Source: an uncultured Tenacibaculum sp.
GTDB lineage: Bacteria > Bacteroidota > Bacteroidia > Flavobacteriales > Flavobacteriaceae
DNA length: 64,000 nucleotides
Reading direction: 5' to 3'
Assembly: GCA_947493285.1 (NCBI GenBank)
Contig: CANLQH010000002.1
Span: 638,062-702,061, forward strand
The position numbers were made by a program, and so were the translations under genes. Within the stretch, counting starts at the first letter, position 1; each line of letters opens with the position of its first letter. The notes below the pieces were generated by a model. The model did not search any database and was not told the DNA's origin. It saw only the letters and a list, made by a program, of their open reading frames with translations. This document shows, piece after piece, positions 17,314 through 26,596 of the stretch.

Positions 17314-17769
17314 ATGAATAAACAATTTGAAGTTTTAAAAAAATCGAGAGAATTAGTTTTGAAAAAAATTGATGGATTATCGATGGAACAATTACACAAA
17401 ATTCCAGAGGGATTTAAAAATAACATAGCTTGGAATGTAGCCCACTTAGTTGTTACCCAACAACTACTACACTACAAATTGTCAGGATTAAATTGTTTAG
17501 CTTCTGATGAGTTAATTGAAAATTATAGAAAAGGAACCTCACCAACAGTAAAGCTTTCTGAAGAAGAATTAGAAGAAATAAAAGAGTTATTAATAGGATT
17601 ACCTGATACTTTAAAAGAAGATTTTGAAGCTGGAATTTTCAAAGAGTACAACACCTACGAAACAAGTACAGGTTTTGTATTAGATTCTATTGAAAGTGCG
17701 ATTGCTTTTAATAACTTACATGAAGGAATACATTTAGGAACTATTATGGCATTAACAAAGTTGGTGTAG
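17314..17769 (+). CDS. DinB-family (putative metalloenzyme) protein
   Basis: 151 aa four-helix protein. The metal-site histidines are in W-N-V-A-H-L-V near 45 and N-N-L-H-E-G-I-H-L-G-T-I near 134-145, the DinB/YfiT pattern. Family members include thiol-dependent S-transferases; the activity of this one is unknown. The ATG at 17314 is favoured over a TTG nine codons upstream because the -7 element overlaps the latter. Seventeen bases separate it from the PLP enzyme gene downstream, so they probably share a transcript. Confidence 0.88.
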   Translation: MNKQFEVLKKSRELVLKKIDGLSMEQLHKIPEGFKNNIAWNVAHLVVTQQLLHYKLSGLNCLASDELIENYRKGTSPTVKLSEEELEEIKELLIGLPDTLKEDFEAGIFKEYNTYETSTGFVLDSIESAIAFNNLHEGIHLGTIMALTKLV

Positions 17770-17786
17770 CACTAAAAATATAACGG

Positions 17787-18950
17787 ATGAAGTTTAATAC
17801 TAAAACCATACATGGAGGACAAAAACACGAAGAAGCTACAGGTTCGGTATCAACTCCAATATTTCAAACATCTACTTTTGCGCAAAATCAACCTGGAATA
17901 AATAAAGGGTATGAATATTCTAGAATTTCAAATCCAACGAGAACAGCTTTAGAAAATTCTTTAGCAGCTATTGAAAATGGAACCCATGGCTTCGCTTTTG
18001 CATCAGGTTTAGCAGCAATCGATTGTGTTTTAAGAATGTTAAATCCAGGTGATGAGGTTATCGCTGGAAATGATTTGTACGGTGGAACGTATAGAATGTT
18101 TACCAAGCTATTTCAAAAATATGGATTTAAGTTTCGCTTTGTTGACATGGAAGACGCAACAAATGTTAAGAATGCAATTACAGATGCTACAAAACTTATC
18201 TGGATAGAGACACCAACAAATCCATTATTAAAAATTGCAGATATTGAAAAAATAGCAACCACAGCTAAAGTTAAAAATCCAAATGTTTTAGTGGGGGTTG
18301 ATAATACGTTTGCAACACCATATTTACAACGCCCGTTAGACTTAGGAGCAGATATTGTAATGCATTCAGCTACTAAATACATAGGAGGTCATTCTGACTT
18401 AATAATGGGAGTTTTAGTTGTTAAAGATGCTCAATTAGCAAAAGAACTACATTTTATTCAATATGCAGCTGGTGCTGTTGCGGGTCCGATGGACTCTTTT
18501 TTAGCGCTTCGTGGGATAAAAACATTGCATTTGCGTATGCAGCGCCATTGTGAAAACAGTAAAGCTGTTGCATCATTTTTAAATGAACACCCAAAAGTAA
18601 GTGCTGTATATTATCCTGGTTTAGAAAGTCATTCAAATCATGAAATAGCTAAAAAACAAATGGATGATTTCGGAGGTATGGTTTCTTTTCGTTTAAAAGA
18701 TGAGAGTATAGAAGTCGCTCATACCTTTTTAAAAAGCACAAAAATATTTACGTTGGCCGAATCTTTAGGAGGAGTAGAAAGTTTAATGAGTCACCCAATA
18801 ACGATGAGTCACGCTTCAATTCCAGAAGAAGAACGCTTAAAATTAGGTATTACAAACTCATTAATTCGCCTAAGTATTGGAGTAGAAGATGTAGAGGATT
18901 TATTAATTGATTTAGAACAAGCTTTGTCTAAGCAAATAAAGGCAACTTAG
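17787..18950 (+). CDS. Cys/Met metabolism PLP-dependent enzyme (cystathionine gamma-synthase or gamma-lyase)
   Basis: 387 aa, full length. The N-terminus (TKTIHGGQ, TPIFQTSTFAQ), Y-S-R-I-S-N-P-T-R near 49, the FASGLAAI pocket near 72 and the PLP lysine in H-S-A-T-K-Y-I-G-G-H-S-D near 197 define the trans-sulfuration family. It would either condense activated homoserine with cysteine (MetB) or cleave cystathionine (MccB/Cgl). Sequence inspection cannot separate the two. A bidirectional terminator follows. Confidence 0.93.
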   Translation: MKFNTKTIHGGQKHEEATGSVSTPIFQTSTFAQNQPGINKGYEYSRISNPTRTALENSLAAIENGTHGFAFASGLAAIDCVLRMLNPGDEVIAGNDLYGGTYRMFTKLFQKYGFKFRFVDMEDATNVKNAITDATKLIWIETPTNPLLKIADIEKIATTAKVKNPNVLVGVDNTFATPYLQRPLDLGADIVMHSATKYIGGHSDLIMGVLVVKDAQLAKELHFIQYAAGAVAGPMDSFLALRGIKTLHLRMQRHCENSKAVASFLNEHPKVSAVYYPGLESHSNHEIAKKQMDDFGGMVSFRLKDESIEVAHTFLKSTKIFTLAESLGGVESLMSHPITMSHASIPEEERLKLGITNSLIRLSIGVEDVEDLLIDLEQALSKQIKAT

Positions 18951-18970
18951 TTGAGAAAAAAAGAGATAAA

Positions 18971-18998
18971 AAAAACCGAAGCTAAAACTTCGGTTTTT
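18971..18998. terminator. Bidirectional terminator between the PLP enzyme and superoxide dismutase
   Basis: 11-bp stem AAAAACCGAAG / CTTCGGTTTTT with a CTAAAA loop, between convergent genes. Confidence 0.88.
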
Positions 18999-19016
18999 AT
19001 TTTTATATTAAGCTAA

Positions 19017-19625
19017 TTATTTAGCTTCAGCATATCTTCTTTCAACTTCGTTCCAGTTGATTACTTTGAAGAAAGCATCAATATAATCAGGACGACGGTT
19101 TTGGTAGTTTAAGTAATAAGCGTGCTCCCAAACATCTAATCCTAAAATAGGAGTTCCTCCACAAGTTACACCTGGCATTAATGGGTTGTCTTGGTTTGGA
19201 GTAGAACATACTTCTACTTTTCCTCCTTTGTGAACGCATAACCATGCCCATCCAGATCCGAATTGAGTAGCTGCTGCTTTAGAAAAAGCGTCAATAAAAG
19301 CTTCTTTCGATCCAAATTCAGCTTCAATAGCATCTTTTAATTCTCCAGACAAGTACCCTCTATCTTCAGGGTTCATTACTGTCCAAAATAAAGAGTGATT
19401 ATAAAATCCACCTCCGTTATTACGAACACCACCGTTGCTCATATCTAAATTCCCTAAAATATCTTCGATTGATTTTCCTTCTAAATCAGTTCCAGCAATT
19501 GCTGCGTTTAATTTAGTTGTATATCCGTTATGGTGTTTGCTATGGTGAATTTCCATAGTTCTAGCATCTATATTTGGTTCTAAAGCGTCGTACGCATATC
19601 CTAATTCTGGTAATTCAAAAGCCAT
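19017..19625 (-). CDS. Fe/Mn superoxide dismutase
   Basis: 202 aa, full length. Metal ligands are visible: H27 in [12 protein letters not shown], His near 76 in Y-N-H-S-L-F-W, and Asp and His in [10 protein letters not shown] near 160. The GGG-F-Y-N-H and Q-F-G-S-G-W-A-W-L segments are typical. It converts superoxide to peroxide and oxygen in the cytosol. Iron versus manganese preference cannot be fixed by eye. A 16-bp palindrome overlaps its likely promoter. Confidence 0.96.
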   Translation of the reverse strand: MAFELPELGYAYDALEPNIDARTMEIHHSKHHNGYTTKLNAAIAGTDLEGKSIEDILGNLDMSNGGVRNNGGGFYNHSLFWTVMNPEDRGYLSGELKDAIEAEFGSKEAFIDAFSKAAATQFGSGWAWLCVHKGGKVEVCSTPNQDNPLMPGVTCGGTPILGLDVWEHAYYLNYQNRRPDYIDAFFKVINWNEVERRYAEAK

Positions 19626-19665
19626 AATTATTTGATTTTTATGTGATTAATTTTTCATTTTTACA

Positions 19666-19681
19666 ATGGTAAATTTACCAT
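19666..19681. promoter_or_regulatory. 16-bp palindrome overlapping the likely sod promoter
   Basis: ATGGTAAATTTACCAT is perfectly self-complementary. Read on the minus strand it overlaps TACCATTG (19664-19671), a near match to the -7 element, with a TTG 22 bases further upstream. It begins immediately after the fbp terminator and lies 40 bases before the sod start. It is a candidate operator for a dimeric regulator. Confidence 0.45.
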
Positions 19682-19714
19682 AAAAAAATAAGGCAAACAA
19701 CCGTTTACCTTATT
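19682..19714 (-). terminator. Terminator of fbp
   Basis: Imperfect 12-bp stem (one C-A mismatch) with an AACC loop; on the minus strand it is followed by seven T residues. Confidence 0.8.
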
Positions 19715-19748
19715 CTAAATTTATTTCAATATAAATAATAACTATTCT

Positions 19749-20783
19749 TTAGTATATTGGTTTTTCATCGGCAGAAAACTCTGTCATAAACTCTTCAGCT
19801 TTTTCTACCATTTGTTTACTACCACAGTAAAAAGGAACACGTTGGTGTAATTCAGAAGGATCAATATCCATAATTCTCATGAAGCCATCGGAAGCTTTTC
19901 CTCCAGCTTGTTCACAAATAAAAGCCATAGGGTTACATTCATATAGTAGGCGTAATTTACCTTTAGGAGTAATTGCGGTTGCTGGATAAATATAAATCCC
20001 TCCTTTTATCATGTTTCTGTGAAAATCTGAAACTAACGAGCCGATATAACGCGCAGTATATGGTCTATTATCTGCTTCGTTTAATTCTTTACAGTGAATT
20101 AAAAAGCGTTTCATCCCTTCTTGGAAATGAGTAAAATAACCTTCGCTTACTGAATAAATCCTTCCTAATTCAGGATATTTCATATTAGGATGCGATAGAT
20201 AGAAAGTACCAATTGCAGGGTTTAATGTAAATCCATTTACTCCATTACCAGTAGTGAAAACTAACATAGTTGAGGTACCATAGGCAACATAACCAGCAGC
20301 AACCTGCTCACTTCCTTTTTGTAAGAAATCATCTTTTGTAACAGGAGTCCCCACAGGAGAAACTCTTCTGTAGATTGAGAAAATTGTTCCAACAGATACG
20401 TTTACATCAATGTTTGATGATCCGTCTAAAGGATCCATTAATAAAACATATTTATTTTGGTTCGCCTTATCATGTCCTTCAACAATTACAAAATCATCTT
20501 CTTCTTCACTTGCAATACCACAAACAATTTCACGATTAATAAGCGTTTGTTTAAATAGGTCGTTGGCTAAAACATCTAACTTTTGTTGTGCTTCTCCTTG
20601 TACATTAATATCTCCTGCTGCTCCAGTAATATCTACTAAACCAGCTTTTCTAATTTCGTGGTTTACTACTTTGGCAGCCAGTCGAATAGAATTGATAAGG
20701 CGAGATAACTCACCAGAAGAATATTTAAAATCTTTTTGATTGCCGATGATGAACTCACCAAGAGTCATGTGCTTGTTATTCAT
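19749..20783 (-). CDS. fbp: Fructose-1,6-bisphosphatase class I
   Basis: 344 aa. Diagnostic segments are [12 protein letters not shown] (metal and phosphate site), G-G-I-Y-I-Y-P-A-T and A-G-G-K-A-S-D-G. It dephosphorylates fructose-1,6-bisphosphate in gluconeogenesis. The frame continues upstream to a TTG at 20816, but a TATCTTTG-like sequence (CATCTTTG) lies there as probable promoter, so the ATG at 20783 is preferred; ATG at 20768 is also possible. It ends at its own terminator. Confidence 0.95.
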   Translation of the reverse strand: MNNKHMTLGEFIIGNQKDFKYSSGELSRLINSIRLAAKVVNHEIRKAGLVDITGAAGDINVQGEAQQKLDVLANDLFKQTLINREIVCGIASEEEDDFVIVEGHDKANQNKYVLLMDPLDGSSNIDVNVSVGTIFSIYRRVSPVGTPVTKDDFLQKGSEQVAAGYVAYGTSTMLVFTTGNGVNGFTLNPAIGTFYLSHPNMKYPELGRIYSVSEGYFTHFQEGMKRFLIHCKELNEADNRPYTARYIGSLVSDFHRNMIKGGIYIYPATAITPKGKLRLLYECNPMAFICEQAGGKASDGFMRIMDIDPSELHQRVPFYCGSKQMVEKAEEFMTEFSADEKPIY

Positions 20784-20939
20784 GTCAAATTTTTGTGTTG
20801 TGTACAAAGATGCCAACTTTTTTACGTTTCTACAACGATTTCGTATTTTTAAATTTTAACCAAAATAGCAGATGTGTTTTAATTTTGTATTTGTTTTAAA
20901 GGAATAGATTAAGAATTATCTTTACATAAAATTTGAAAG

Positions 20940-21425
20940 ATGAGTTTTATAATTCGACCTGGAGAGGAGAAAGATGCACAATCAATATTAGATTTAATAA
21001 TTGAGTTAGCAGTTTTTGAAAAAGAGCCTAAGGCTGTAAAGATTACCGTTGATGATTTATTGCAAGATGGTTTTTTAAATAATCCTAAGTTTAAAACATT
21101 TGTAGCTGAAGAAATTAATGGAGGTATAATTGGTATGGTATTGTTTTACGAGCGTTATTCTACGTGGAAAGGAAAAGCGATTCATTTAGAAGATTTAATG
21201 GTCACAGAAGCTAAAAGAGGTATCGGAGCAGGAAAAGAATTGTATGCTTCAGTTATGAAATATGCATCGAACAATGGATTTAAAAGAGTTGCTTGGGAAG
21301 TGTTAGATTGGAATACAAATGCAATTGATTTTTATAAAAAAACAGGAGCAACTGTTTACGATGAGTGGAGAGTTTGCCATATGAACGAACAAAGCTTAAC
21401 TGAATTTTGTAATGAGAATATTTAA
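20940..21425 (+). CDS. GNAT-family N-acetyltransferase
   Basis: 161 aa. The acetyl-CoA site is V-T-E-A-K-R-G-I-G-A-G-K near 88-100 and the N-terminus I-I-R-P-G-E-E-K-D-A is typical of small-molecule GNATs. The layout (A-V-F-E-K-E-P, V-L-D-W-N-T-N-A-I-D-F-Y-K-K) resembles the diamine acetyltransferase (SSAT) group, so polyamines or similar amines are possible substrates. Its last 14 bases overlap the aspartate kinase gene, indicating coupling. A near-consensus TATCTTTA lies at 20917-20924. Confidence 0.9.
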   Translation: MSFIIRPGEEKDAQSILDLIIELAVFEKEPKAVKITVDDLLQDGFLNNPKFKTFVAEEINGGIIGMVLFYERYSTWKGKAIHLEDLMVTEAKRGIGAGKELYASVMKYASNNGFKRVAWEVLDWNTNAIDFYKKTGATVYDEWRVCHMNEQSLTEFCNENI

Positions 21426-22656
21426 GTTTGGAGGAGCATCGGTAAAAGATGCTGAAGGTGTGAAAAACCTAGTTAAAGTGTTACAACACGAAGGAACTGA
21501 AAATTTATTGGTTGTAATTTCAGCAATGGGAAAAATGACCAATGCTTTTGAAAATGTTATTGATAGTTATTTTTATAAAAAAGGAGATTTAAAAGAAGCT
21601 TTAAGTTTTGTTGAAGATTTTCATCAAAACATGATGGATGATTTATTTGATAAAAATCATGAAATCTATAATAAAATAAGTTTTTTATTTGGTAAAATGA
21701 GCGGTTTTATGGCTCAAAATAATTCAGAAGATTATAACTATGTGTATGATCAGATAGTTGGATATGGAGAGCTGTTATCAACTAATATTGTTAGTGCTTA
21801 TCTTTCTGAAATAGGAATCTCGAACCAGTGGTTAGATGTTCGGAATTATATTAAAACTAATAATAGTTACCGTGATGCAAAAGTTGATTGGGGTGACACT
21901 CAAAAACAAATTTCAGAAAATTTAGACACTTCAAAATTAAATATAACTCAAGGTTTTTTAGGAGGGTTTAATAATGAAACCACCTCGTTAGGAAGAGAAG
22001 GTTCTGACTATACAGCTGGTATTTTTGCATATTGTTTAGATGCGAAAAGTGTTACGATTTGGAAAGATGTTGAAGGAGTTTTAAATGCAGATCCTAGAGT
22101 ATTTACTAAAACAGAATTATTAAGAGAGATATCTTATACTGAGGCAATTGAAATGGCTTTTTACGGTGCTTCAGTAATTCATCCTAAAACGATACAGCCA
22201 CTTGAACAAAAAAATATTCCTTTATATGTTCGTTCGTTTGAAGATATAAATAATTCAGGGACTTGTGTTGGTAGAGGAAAGAAAATCACCCCAGAAATTC
22301 CATGTTTTATTGTTAAGAAGAATCAAATTTTAATATCGATATCTGCAAAAGATTTTTCTTTTATGGTTGAAGATAATATTAGTGAAGTTTTTAAAAAACT
22401 ACACGAGTATAAATTAAAAGTTAATTTGATTCAAAACTCAGCAATAAGTTTTTCGGTATGTGTCGAAGATAAATACAATCGCTATAAAGATTTTTATAAT
22501 GATTTAAAAGAGGCTTTCGTTATAAAAGCATATGAAAACACTACGTTATACACTATTCGCCATTTTGATGATAAAGCAATAGAATTTATTAAAAAAAGAG
22601 GAGAGGTTGTTATTAGGCAAATCAATACAGAAACCGCCCAATTGGTCATTAAATAA
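21412..22656 (+). CDS. Aspartate kinase (monofunctional)
   Basis: 414 aa. The kinase begins at once with I-F-K-F-G-G-A-S and contains G-R-E-G-S-D-Y-T-A-G, V-T-I-W-K-D-V-E-G-V and N-A-D-P-R. ACT-type regulatory sequence follows from about 300 to the end. It phosphorylates aspartate for lysine, methionine and threonine synthesis. No homoserine dehydrogenase domain is attached. It overlaps the GNAT gene by 14 bases; the next gene has its own promoter. Confidence 0.93.
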   Translation: MRIFKFGGASVKDAEGVKNLVKVLQHEGTENLLVVISAMGKMTNAFENVIDSYFYKKGDLKEALSFVEDFHQNMMDDLFDKNHEIYNKISFLFGKMSGFMAQNNSEDYNYVYDQIVGYGELLSTNIVSAYLSEIGISNQWLDVRNYIKTNNSYRDAKVDWGDTQKQISENLDTSKLNITQGFLGGFNNETTSLGREGSDYTAGIFAYCLDAKSVTIWKDVEGVLNADPRVFTKTELLREISYTEAIEMAFYGASVIHPKTIQPLEQKNIPLYVRSFEDINNSGTCVGRGKKITPEIPCFIVKKNQILISISAKDFSFMVEDNISEVFKKLHEYKLKVNLIQNSAISFSVCVEDKYNRYKDFYNDLKEAFVIKAYENTTLYTIRHFDDKAIEFIKKRGEVVIRQINTETAQLVIK

Positions 22657-22683
22657 ATGACTGAAAAGCTCATGAAAATCCAT

Positions 22684-22691
22684 TATATTTG
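22684..22691 (+). promoter_or_regulatory. -7 element (TATATTTG) for the OlsF-like gene
   Basis: Exact TAnnTTTG match 27 bases before the start codon, inside the 62-base gap after aspartate kinase. Confidence 0.5.
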
Positions 22692-22718
22692 CATTTACGT
22701 CTAATTGGATATTAATGT

Positions 22719-24527
22719 ATGGGAATAGTTACTGCAAAAGAGATTGCTAAAGTTATAAAAGTAGATAAATTCGGTGCTGCTGGAACTTTTATTGGTTGGT
22801 TACTTATCAAAACTTTACGTATTTCTGCTATTAACAGAATTTACAATAATAATAAACATAAATCTGATTTAGACTTTTTAAATGGTGTTTTAGACGATTG
22901 TAAAATCGAGTTTGAGATTCCAGAAGAAGATTTAAAAAGAATTCCAAAAGACGGACCTTTTATAACGATTTCTAACCACCCATTAGGTGGAATTGATGGA
23001 GTTTTACTGTTAAAATTATTAATAGAGAAAAGAGCAGATTATAAAATTATAGCCAACTTTTTATTGCACAGAATTGAGCCTTTAAAGCCGTATGTAATGC
23101 CGGTAAATCCTTTTGAAAATCATAAGGATGCAAAATCGAGTGTTGCTGGGATTAAAAGTGCTTTAATGCATTTAAGAGAAGGGAAGCCTTTAGGTATTTT
23201 CCCAGCAGGTGAAGTTTCTACCTATCGTGATGGTAAATTAATGGTTGACAAACCTTGGGAAGAAGGAGCTGTTAAGTTAATTAAGAAAGCAAAAGTTCCG
23301 GTAATTCCAATCTATTTTCACGCTAAGAATAGTCAGTTATTTTATATTCTTTCTAAAATTAGCGGAACATTACGTACAGCTAAATTACCATCAGAAGTTA
23401 TTTCTCAAAAAAATAGAGTTATAAAGGTAAGAATAGGTAAAGCGATTTCTGTAAAAGATCAAGAGCAATACAAAGATGTACCTTCTTTTTATGAGTTTAT
23501 AAGAAAGAAAACATATATGTTGGCAAACCCTTTTGAAAAAACACCTCAAAAGATTTTATCAACACAGAATTTAAAAATTCCTAAAAAAGCAAAGAAAATC
23601 ACTTCTCAAAAAACGCCTGTTTTATTTGAAAAAGAAGTAGATGATTTAAGAGATAAAGGAAGTAGATTATTGGAAAGTAAAAATTACGAAGTGTTCTTCG
23701 CAAATGCGAAAGAGATTCCTAATATTTTACATGAAATAGGTCGATTACGTGAAATAACCTTTAGAGATGTTGGTGAAGGAACCAATAAATCGATTGATTT
23801 AGATAAATTTGATAAGTATTATCACCATTTGTTTTTGTGGGATAACGTGCAAAAAGAATTGGTAGGAGCTTATAGAATGGGTTTAGGAAAAGACATTTTC
23901 AAGAAATATGGTATCAATGGTTTTTATATTCATACGTTGTTTAGAATAGAACCAGAATTATATTCTATGATGCAAAGTACTATCGAATTAGGTAGGGCGT
24001 TTATTTCAAAAAAATATCAGCAAAAACCAATGCCTTTATTTTTACTTTGGAAAGGTATTGTACATGTTACTTTGCGTTATCCGAAATATAAATATTTAAT
24101 GGGAGGAGTGAGTATTAGTAATCAGTTTTCAGAATTCTCGAAATCATTAATGATTGAGTTTATGAAATCTCATTATTACGACCCGTATGTAGCACAATAT
24201 ATCCATCCAAAGAAAGAGTTTAAAGTAAGTCTTAAAGATGCTGATAAAGACTTTGTATTTGATGCCACAGAAGCAGATATGCAAAAGTTTGATAAAATTA
24301 TTGATGAGATTGAGCCAGGAGCATTACGTATTCCGGTGTTAATTAAGAAATATGTAAAGCAGAATGCGCGTTTAGTAGCGTTTAATGTTGATCCGAAATT
24401 TAACAATGCCGTAGACGGTTTAATGTATATTAAGGTTGCAGATATACCAGATAGTACAGTAAAACCTGTTATGGAAGAGTTTCAAGCAGAGCTAGAAAGA
24501 AGAGCTACAGAAAACTTGAATAAATAG
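22719..24527 (+). CDS. Two-domain acyltransferase: PlsC-like domain plus N-acyl GNAT-like domain (OlsF-like)
   Basis: 602 aa. The N-terminal half has a PlsC-type motif N86-H87-P-L-G-G-I-D93-G and F-P-A-G-E-V-S at 161-167. The C-terminal half (about 310-520) looks like the acyl-ACP-dependent GNAT-like domain of OlsB (I-P-N-I-L-H-E-I-G-R-L-R-E-I-T-F-R near 330; V-G-A-Y-R-M-G-L-G near 385; E-L-G-R-A-F near 420). This order matches OlsF, which makes ornithine lipids by N- then O-acylation. Glycine or other amino-acid lipids are alternatives. It is a single-gene unit with a strong terminator. Confidence 0.88.
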   Translation: MGIVTAKEIAKVIKVDKFGAAGTFIGWLLIKTLRISAINRIYNNNKHKSDLDFLNGVLDDCKIEFEIPEEDLKRIPKDGPFITISNHPLGGIDGVLLLKLLIEKRADYKIIANFLLHRIEPLKPYVMPVNPFENHKDAKSSVAGIKSALMHLREGKPLGIFPAGEVSTYRDGKLMVDKPWEEGAVKLIKKAKVPVIPIYFHAKNSQLFYILSKISGTLRTAKLPSEVISQKNRVIKVRIGKAISVKDQEQYKDVPSFYEFIRKKTYMLANPFEKTPQKILSTQNLKIPKKAKKITSQKTPVLFEKEVDDLRDKGSRLLESKNYEVFFANAKEIPNILHEIGRLREITFRDVGEGTNKSIDLDKFDKYYHHLFLWDNVQKELVGAYRMGLGKDIFKKYGINGFYIHTLFRIEPELYSMMQSTIELGRAFISKKYQQKPMPLFLLWKGIVHVTLRYPKYKYLMGGVSISNQFSEFSKSLMIEFMKSHYYDPYVAQYIHPKKEFKVSLKDADKDFVFDATEADMQKFDKIIDEIEPGALRIPVLIKKYVKQNARLVAFNVDPKFNNAVDGLMYIKVADIPDSTVKPVMEEFQAELERRATENLNK

Positions 24528-24548
24528 TTGTTGAGTTCATAATAAAAA

Positions 24549-24590
24549 GAAAAGAGTAGTAATTCTAGAATTACTACTCTTTTCTTTTTT
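24549..24590. terminator. Bidirectional terminator between OlsF-like gene and pyk
   Basis: Long near-perfect inverted repeat around AATTCTAGAATT, with stem AGAAAAGAGTAGT and its complement and flanking T-rich DNA on both strands. Confidence 0.88.
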
Positions 24591-24609
24591 GATTTATTAT
24601 ATATACAGA

Positions 24610-26037
24610 TTATTCAATACTAGAAACTCTTAAAGTATTTACCATACCTCTTGCTTCTACTGGCATAGAGGATAGATTAATTACAAAGTCTCCGGTTTTT
24701 ACAAACCCTTTTTCTTTAATTATTTCATTAATATCTTCAATAGTATCATCAGTGCTTAAATCTCTATCGTAATAATAAGCGCGAACACCCCAAAGTAAAT
24801 TTAATTTTCCTAAAATTCTTCTTTTAGAAGTAAATGCAATTACATGTGATTTTGGTCTCCAAGCAGAAATCTGAAATGCAGTATAACCACTATTCGTTAA
24901 AGTTGATATCGCTGCAGCTTTAATATCATCAGCCATTTGAGCTGCGTGATGACAAACAGATTTTGTTACAAAACGATTTGTACGAATATGCGGTGGCTCA
25001 TGTGGAACCTCAATTAATGGAGAAAACTCAACGCTTCCAATAATCTCAGTCATTTTTTTAATTACTCTAATAGGATGTTTTCCTACAGATGTTTCTCCAG
25101 ATAACATTACTGCATCTGCTCCATCCATAATGGAATTTGCAACATCATTCACCTCTGCTCTTGTAGGAACAGGGTTGTCGATCATAGTTTCCATCATTTG
25201 AGTTGCAATAATTACTGGAATTCTAGCTTGCTTTGCTCTTCGAACTAACATTTTTTGAATTAAAGGAACATCTTGCATAGGAACTTCTACTCCTAAATCT
25301 CCACGGGCAACCATTAAGCCATCACAGTAAGGTATCAAAGCATCAATATTATCAACAGCTTCGGGTTTTTCAATCTTTGCGATTACAGGAACTCTATAAC
25401 GTGAGTTTTGCTTGATTAAATCACGTAACATTCTTAAATCTTCTGGTGTTCTAACAAACGATAATGCAATCCAATCTACTTCTTGTTTTAAAGCAAAAAC
25501 AGCATCTTTTTTATCTTTATCAGTTAATGCTGGTAGCGAAATATTCGTGTTTGGTAAATTAACTCCTTTTTTAGATTTTAAAGCTCCTCCAACAACTACT
25601 TTAGTTACTACTTCTTTTTCTTTATCGGTAGCAACTACTTCGAATTGTAACTTACCATCATCAACTAGTATTTGTTCTCCAACTTTTACATCTTTTGGAA
25701 AACGCTGATAGGTCATAAAAGCTCTTTCGTTAGTTCCTTCGCATTCTTCAGTTGTAAAAACGAAAGTATCTCCTGCTTTAAGCATTACACCTTCATTCAT
25801 TATACCAACTCGAAGTTTTGGGCCTTGTAAATCGGCTAAAACTGCCACATTATAACCTCTTTCTTCATTAATTTCTCTAATTAGTCGTATACGCTCTTTT
25901 ACATCATCATAATCGGCATGTGAAAAATTAATTCTAAAAACATTAACACCTGCCGCTGCCATGTCTGCTAAAATTTCTTTTGTATTAGTTGCAGGTCCTA
26001 ATGTTGCTACAATTTTGGTTTTTTTGTTATGTGGCAT
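24610..26037 (-). CDS. pyk: Pyruvate kinase
   Basis: 475 aa. Starts K-T-K-I-V-A-T-L-G-P-A and has I-A-K-I-E-K-P-E-A near 223 (catalytic Lys), M-V-A-R-G-D-L-G-V-E and T-R-A-E-V-N-D-V-A-N. It converts phosphoenolpyruvate and ADP to pyruvate and ATP. It follows the IPExxxVDY gene by 3 bases, and both lie behind rnc in the conserved flavobacterial order acpP-fabF-rnc-IPExxxVDY-pyk. A palindrome 64 bases upstream of the pair may regulate it. Confidence 0.98.
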   Translation of the reverse strand: MPHNKKTKIVATLGPATNTKEILADMAAAGVNVFRINFSHADYDDVKERIRLIREINEERGYNVAVLADLQGPKLRVGIMNEGVMLKAGDTFVFTTEECEGTNERAFMTYQRFPKDVKVGEQILVDDGKLQFEVVATDKEKEVVTKVVVGGALKSKKGVNLPNTNISLPALTDKDKKDAVFALKQEVDWIALSFVRTPEDLRMLRDLIKQNSRYRVPVIAKIEKPEAVDNIDALIPYCDGLMVARGDLGVEVPMQDVPLIQKMLVRRAKQARIPVIIATQMMETMIDNPVPTRAEVNDVANSIMDGADAVMLSGETSVGKHPIRVIKKMTEIIGSVEFSPLIEVPHEPPHIRTNRFVTKSVCHHAAQMADDIKAAAISTLTNSGYTAFQISAWRPKSHVIAFTSKRRILGKLNLLWGVRAYYYDRDLSTDDTIEDINEIIKEKGFVKTGDFVINLSSMPVEARGMVNTLRVSSIE

Positions 26038-26040
26038 ATT

Positions 26041-26511
26041 TTAAAAAATTAAAAATTCTTTCGATTTTAAAGATTCAACCTCTATTTCATATGAGGTTAT
26101 TATTTGTGTGATTTGATTTATCTTTTCTATTGTTTTAACAATATACTCATAATCAAAATCACCTTCTATTTTTAGAAAAAAATCAACTTTTTTCTTTTCA
26201 GGAACAAGATTCATTACAGTATCGCTCTCACTAAAAAGCCCTGATGAAATACTTGTTTTTGTAGATTTATATACGTTAGATATTAAATACCAATCATAAT
26301 CCAGCTCTTTATTTATATATTCATAAACAGTATAAGAAGACTCGTTATTTTTTTTAGTAAAATCTAAGTCGTAAGTCGCTCTACGAAACTTTACTTTTAA
26401 ATGTTGGTTTAATAAATAGGCTAATTTATATTCACTAAGTACTGTATGGATACCAATTAAGGTATAATTATTATCAGAAAACTCATCAATATTCAGCGCA
26501 TAAACCGACAT
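26041..26511 (-). CDS. IPExxxVDY family protein
   Basis: 156 aa, cytosolic, no membrane segment. The family motif appears here as V-P-E-K-K-K-V-D-F near 127-135, a conservative variant of IPExxxVDY. The family is confined to Bacteroidota and normally lies between rnc and pyk, as here; its function is unknown. The tight 3-base spacing to pyk suggests co-regulation with glycolysis. Confidence 0.9.
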   Translation of the reverse strand: MSVYALNIDEFSDNNYTLIGIHTVLSEYKLAYLLNQHLKVKFRRATYDLDFTKKNNESSYTVYEYINKELDYDWYLISNVYKSTKTSISSGLFSESDTVMNLVPEKKKVDFFLKIEGDFDYEYIVKTIEKINQITQIITSYEIEVESLKSKEFLIF

Positions 26512-26574
26512 AAAAACAATTTATTTGTCTTTTGCTAAATTAATGAATGTATCTAAAATATAATGTGAAATTAA

Positions 26575-26588
26575 CGAAAACGTTTTCG
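26575..26588. promoter_or_regulatory. Palindromic putative operator upstream of the IPExxxVDY-pyk pair
   Basis: CGAAAACGTTTTCG is a perfect 14-bp palindrome with a central CG, the form typical of LacI/GalR-family operators. It lies in the 85-base gap between rnc and the IPExxxVDY gene, 63 bases before that start. It has no loop or T tract, so it is not a terminator. A regulator controlling pyk is inferred. Confidence 0.4.
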
Positions 26589-26596
26589 CTTATATG

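Noticed and set aside
16923..17426. Extended form of the ArsC-like protein.
   Set aside because: The additional 52 codons are antisense to the DinB-family gene and its promoter; the C-x-x-C domain begins at 17270.
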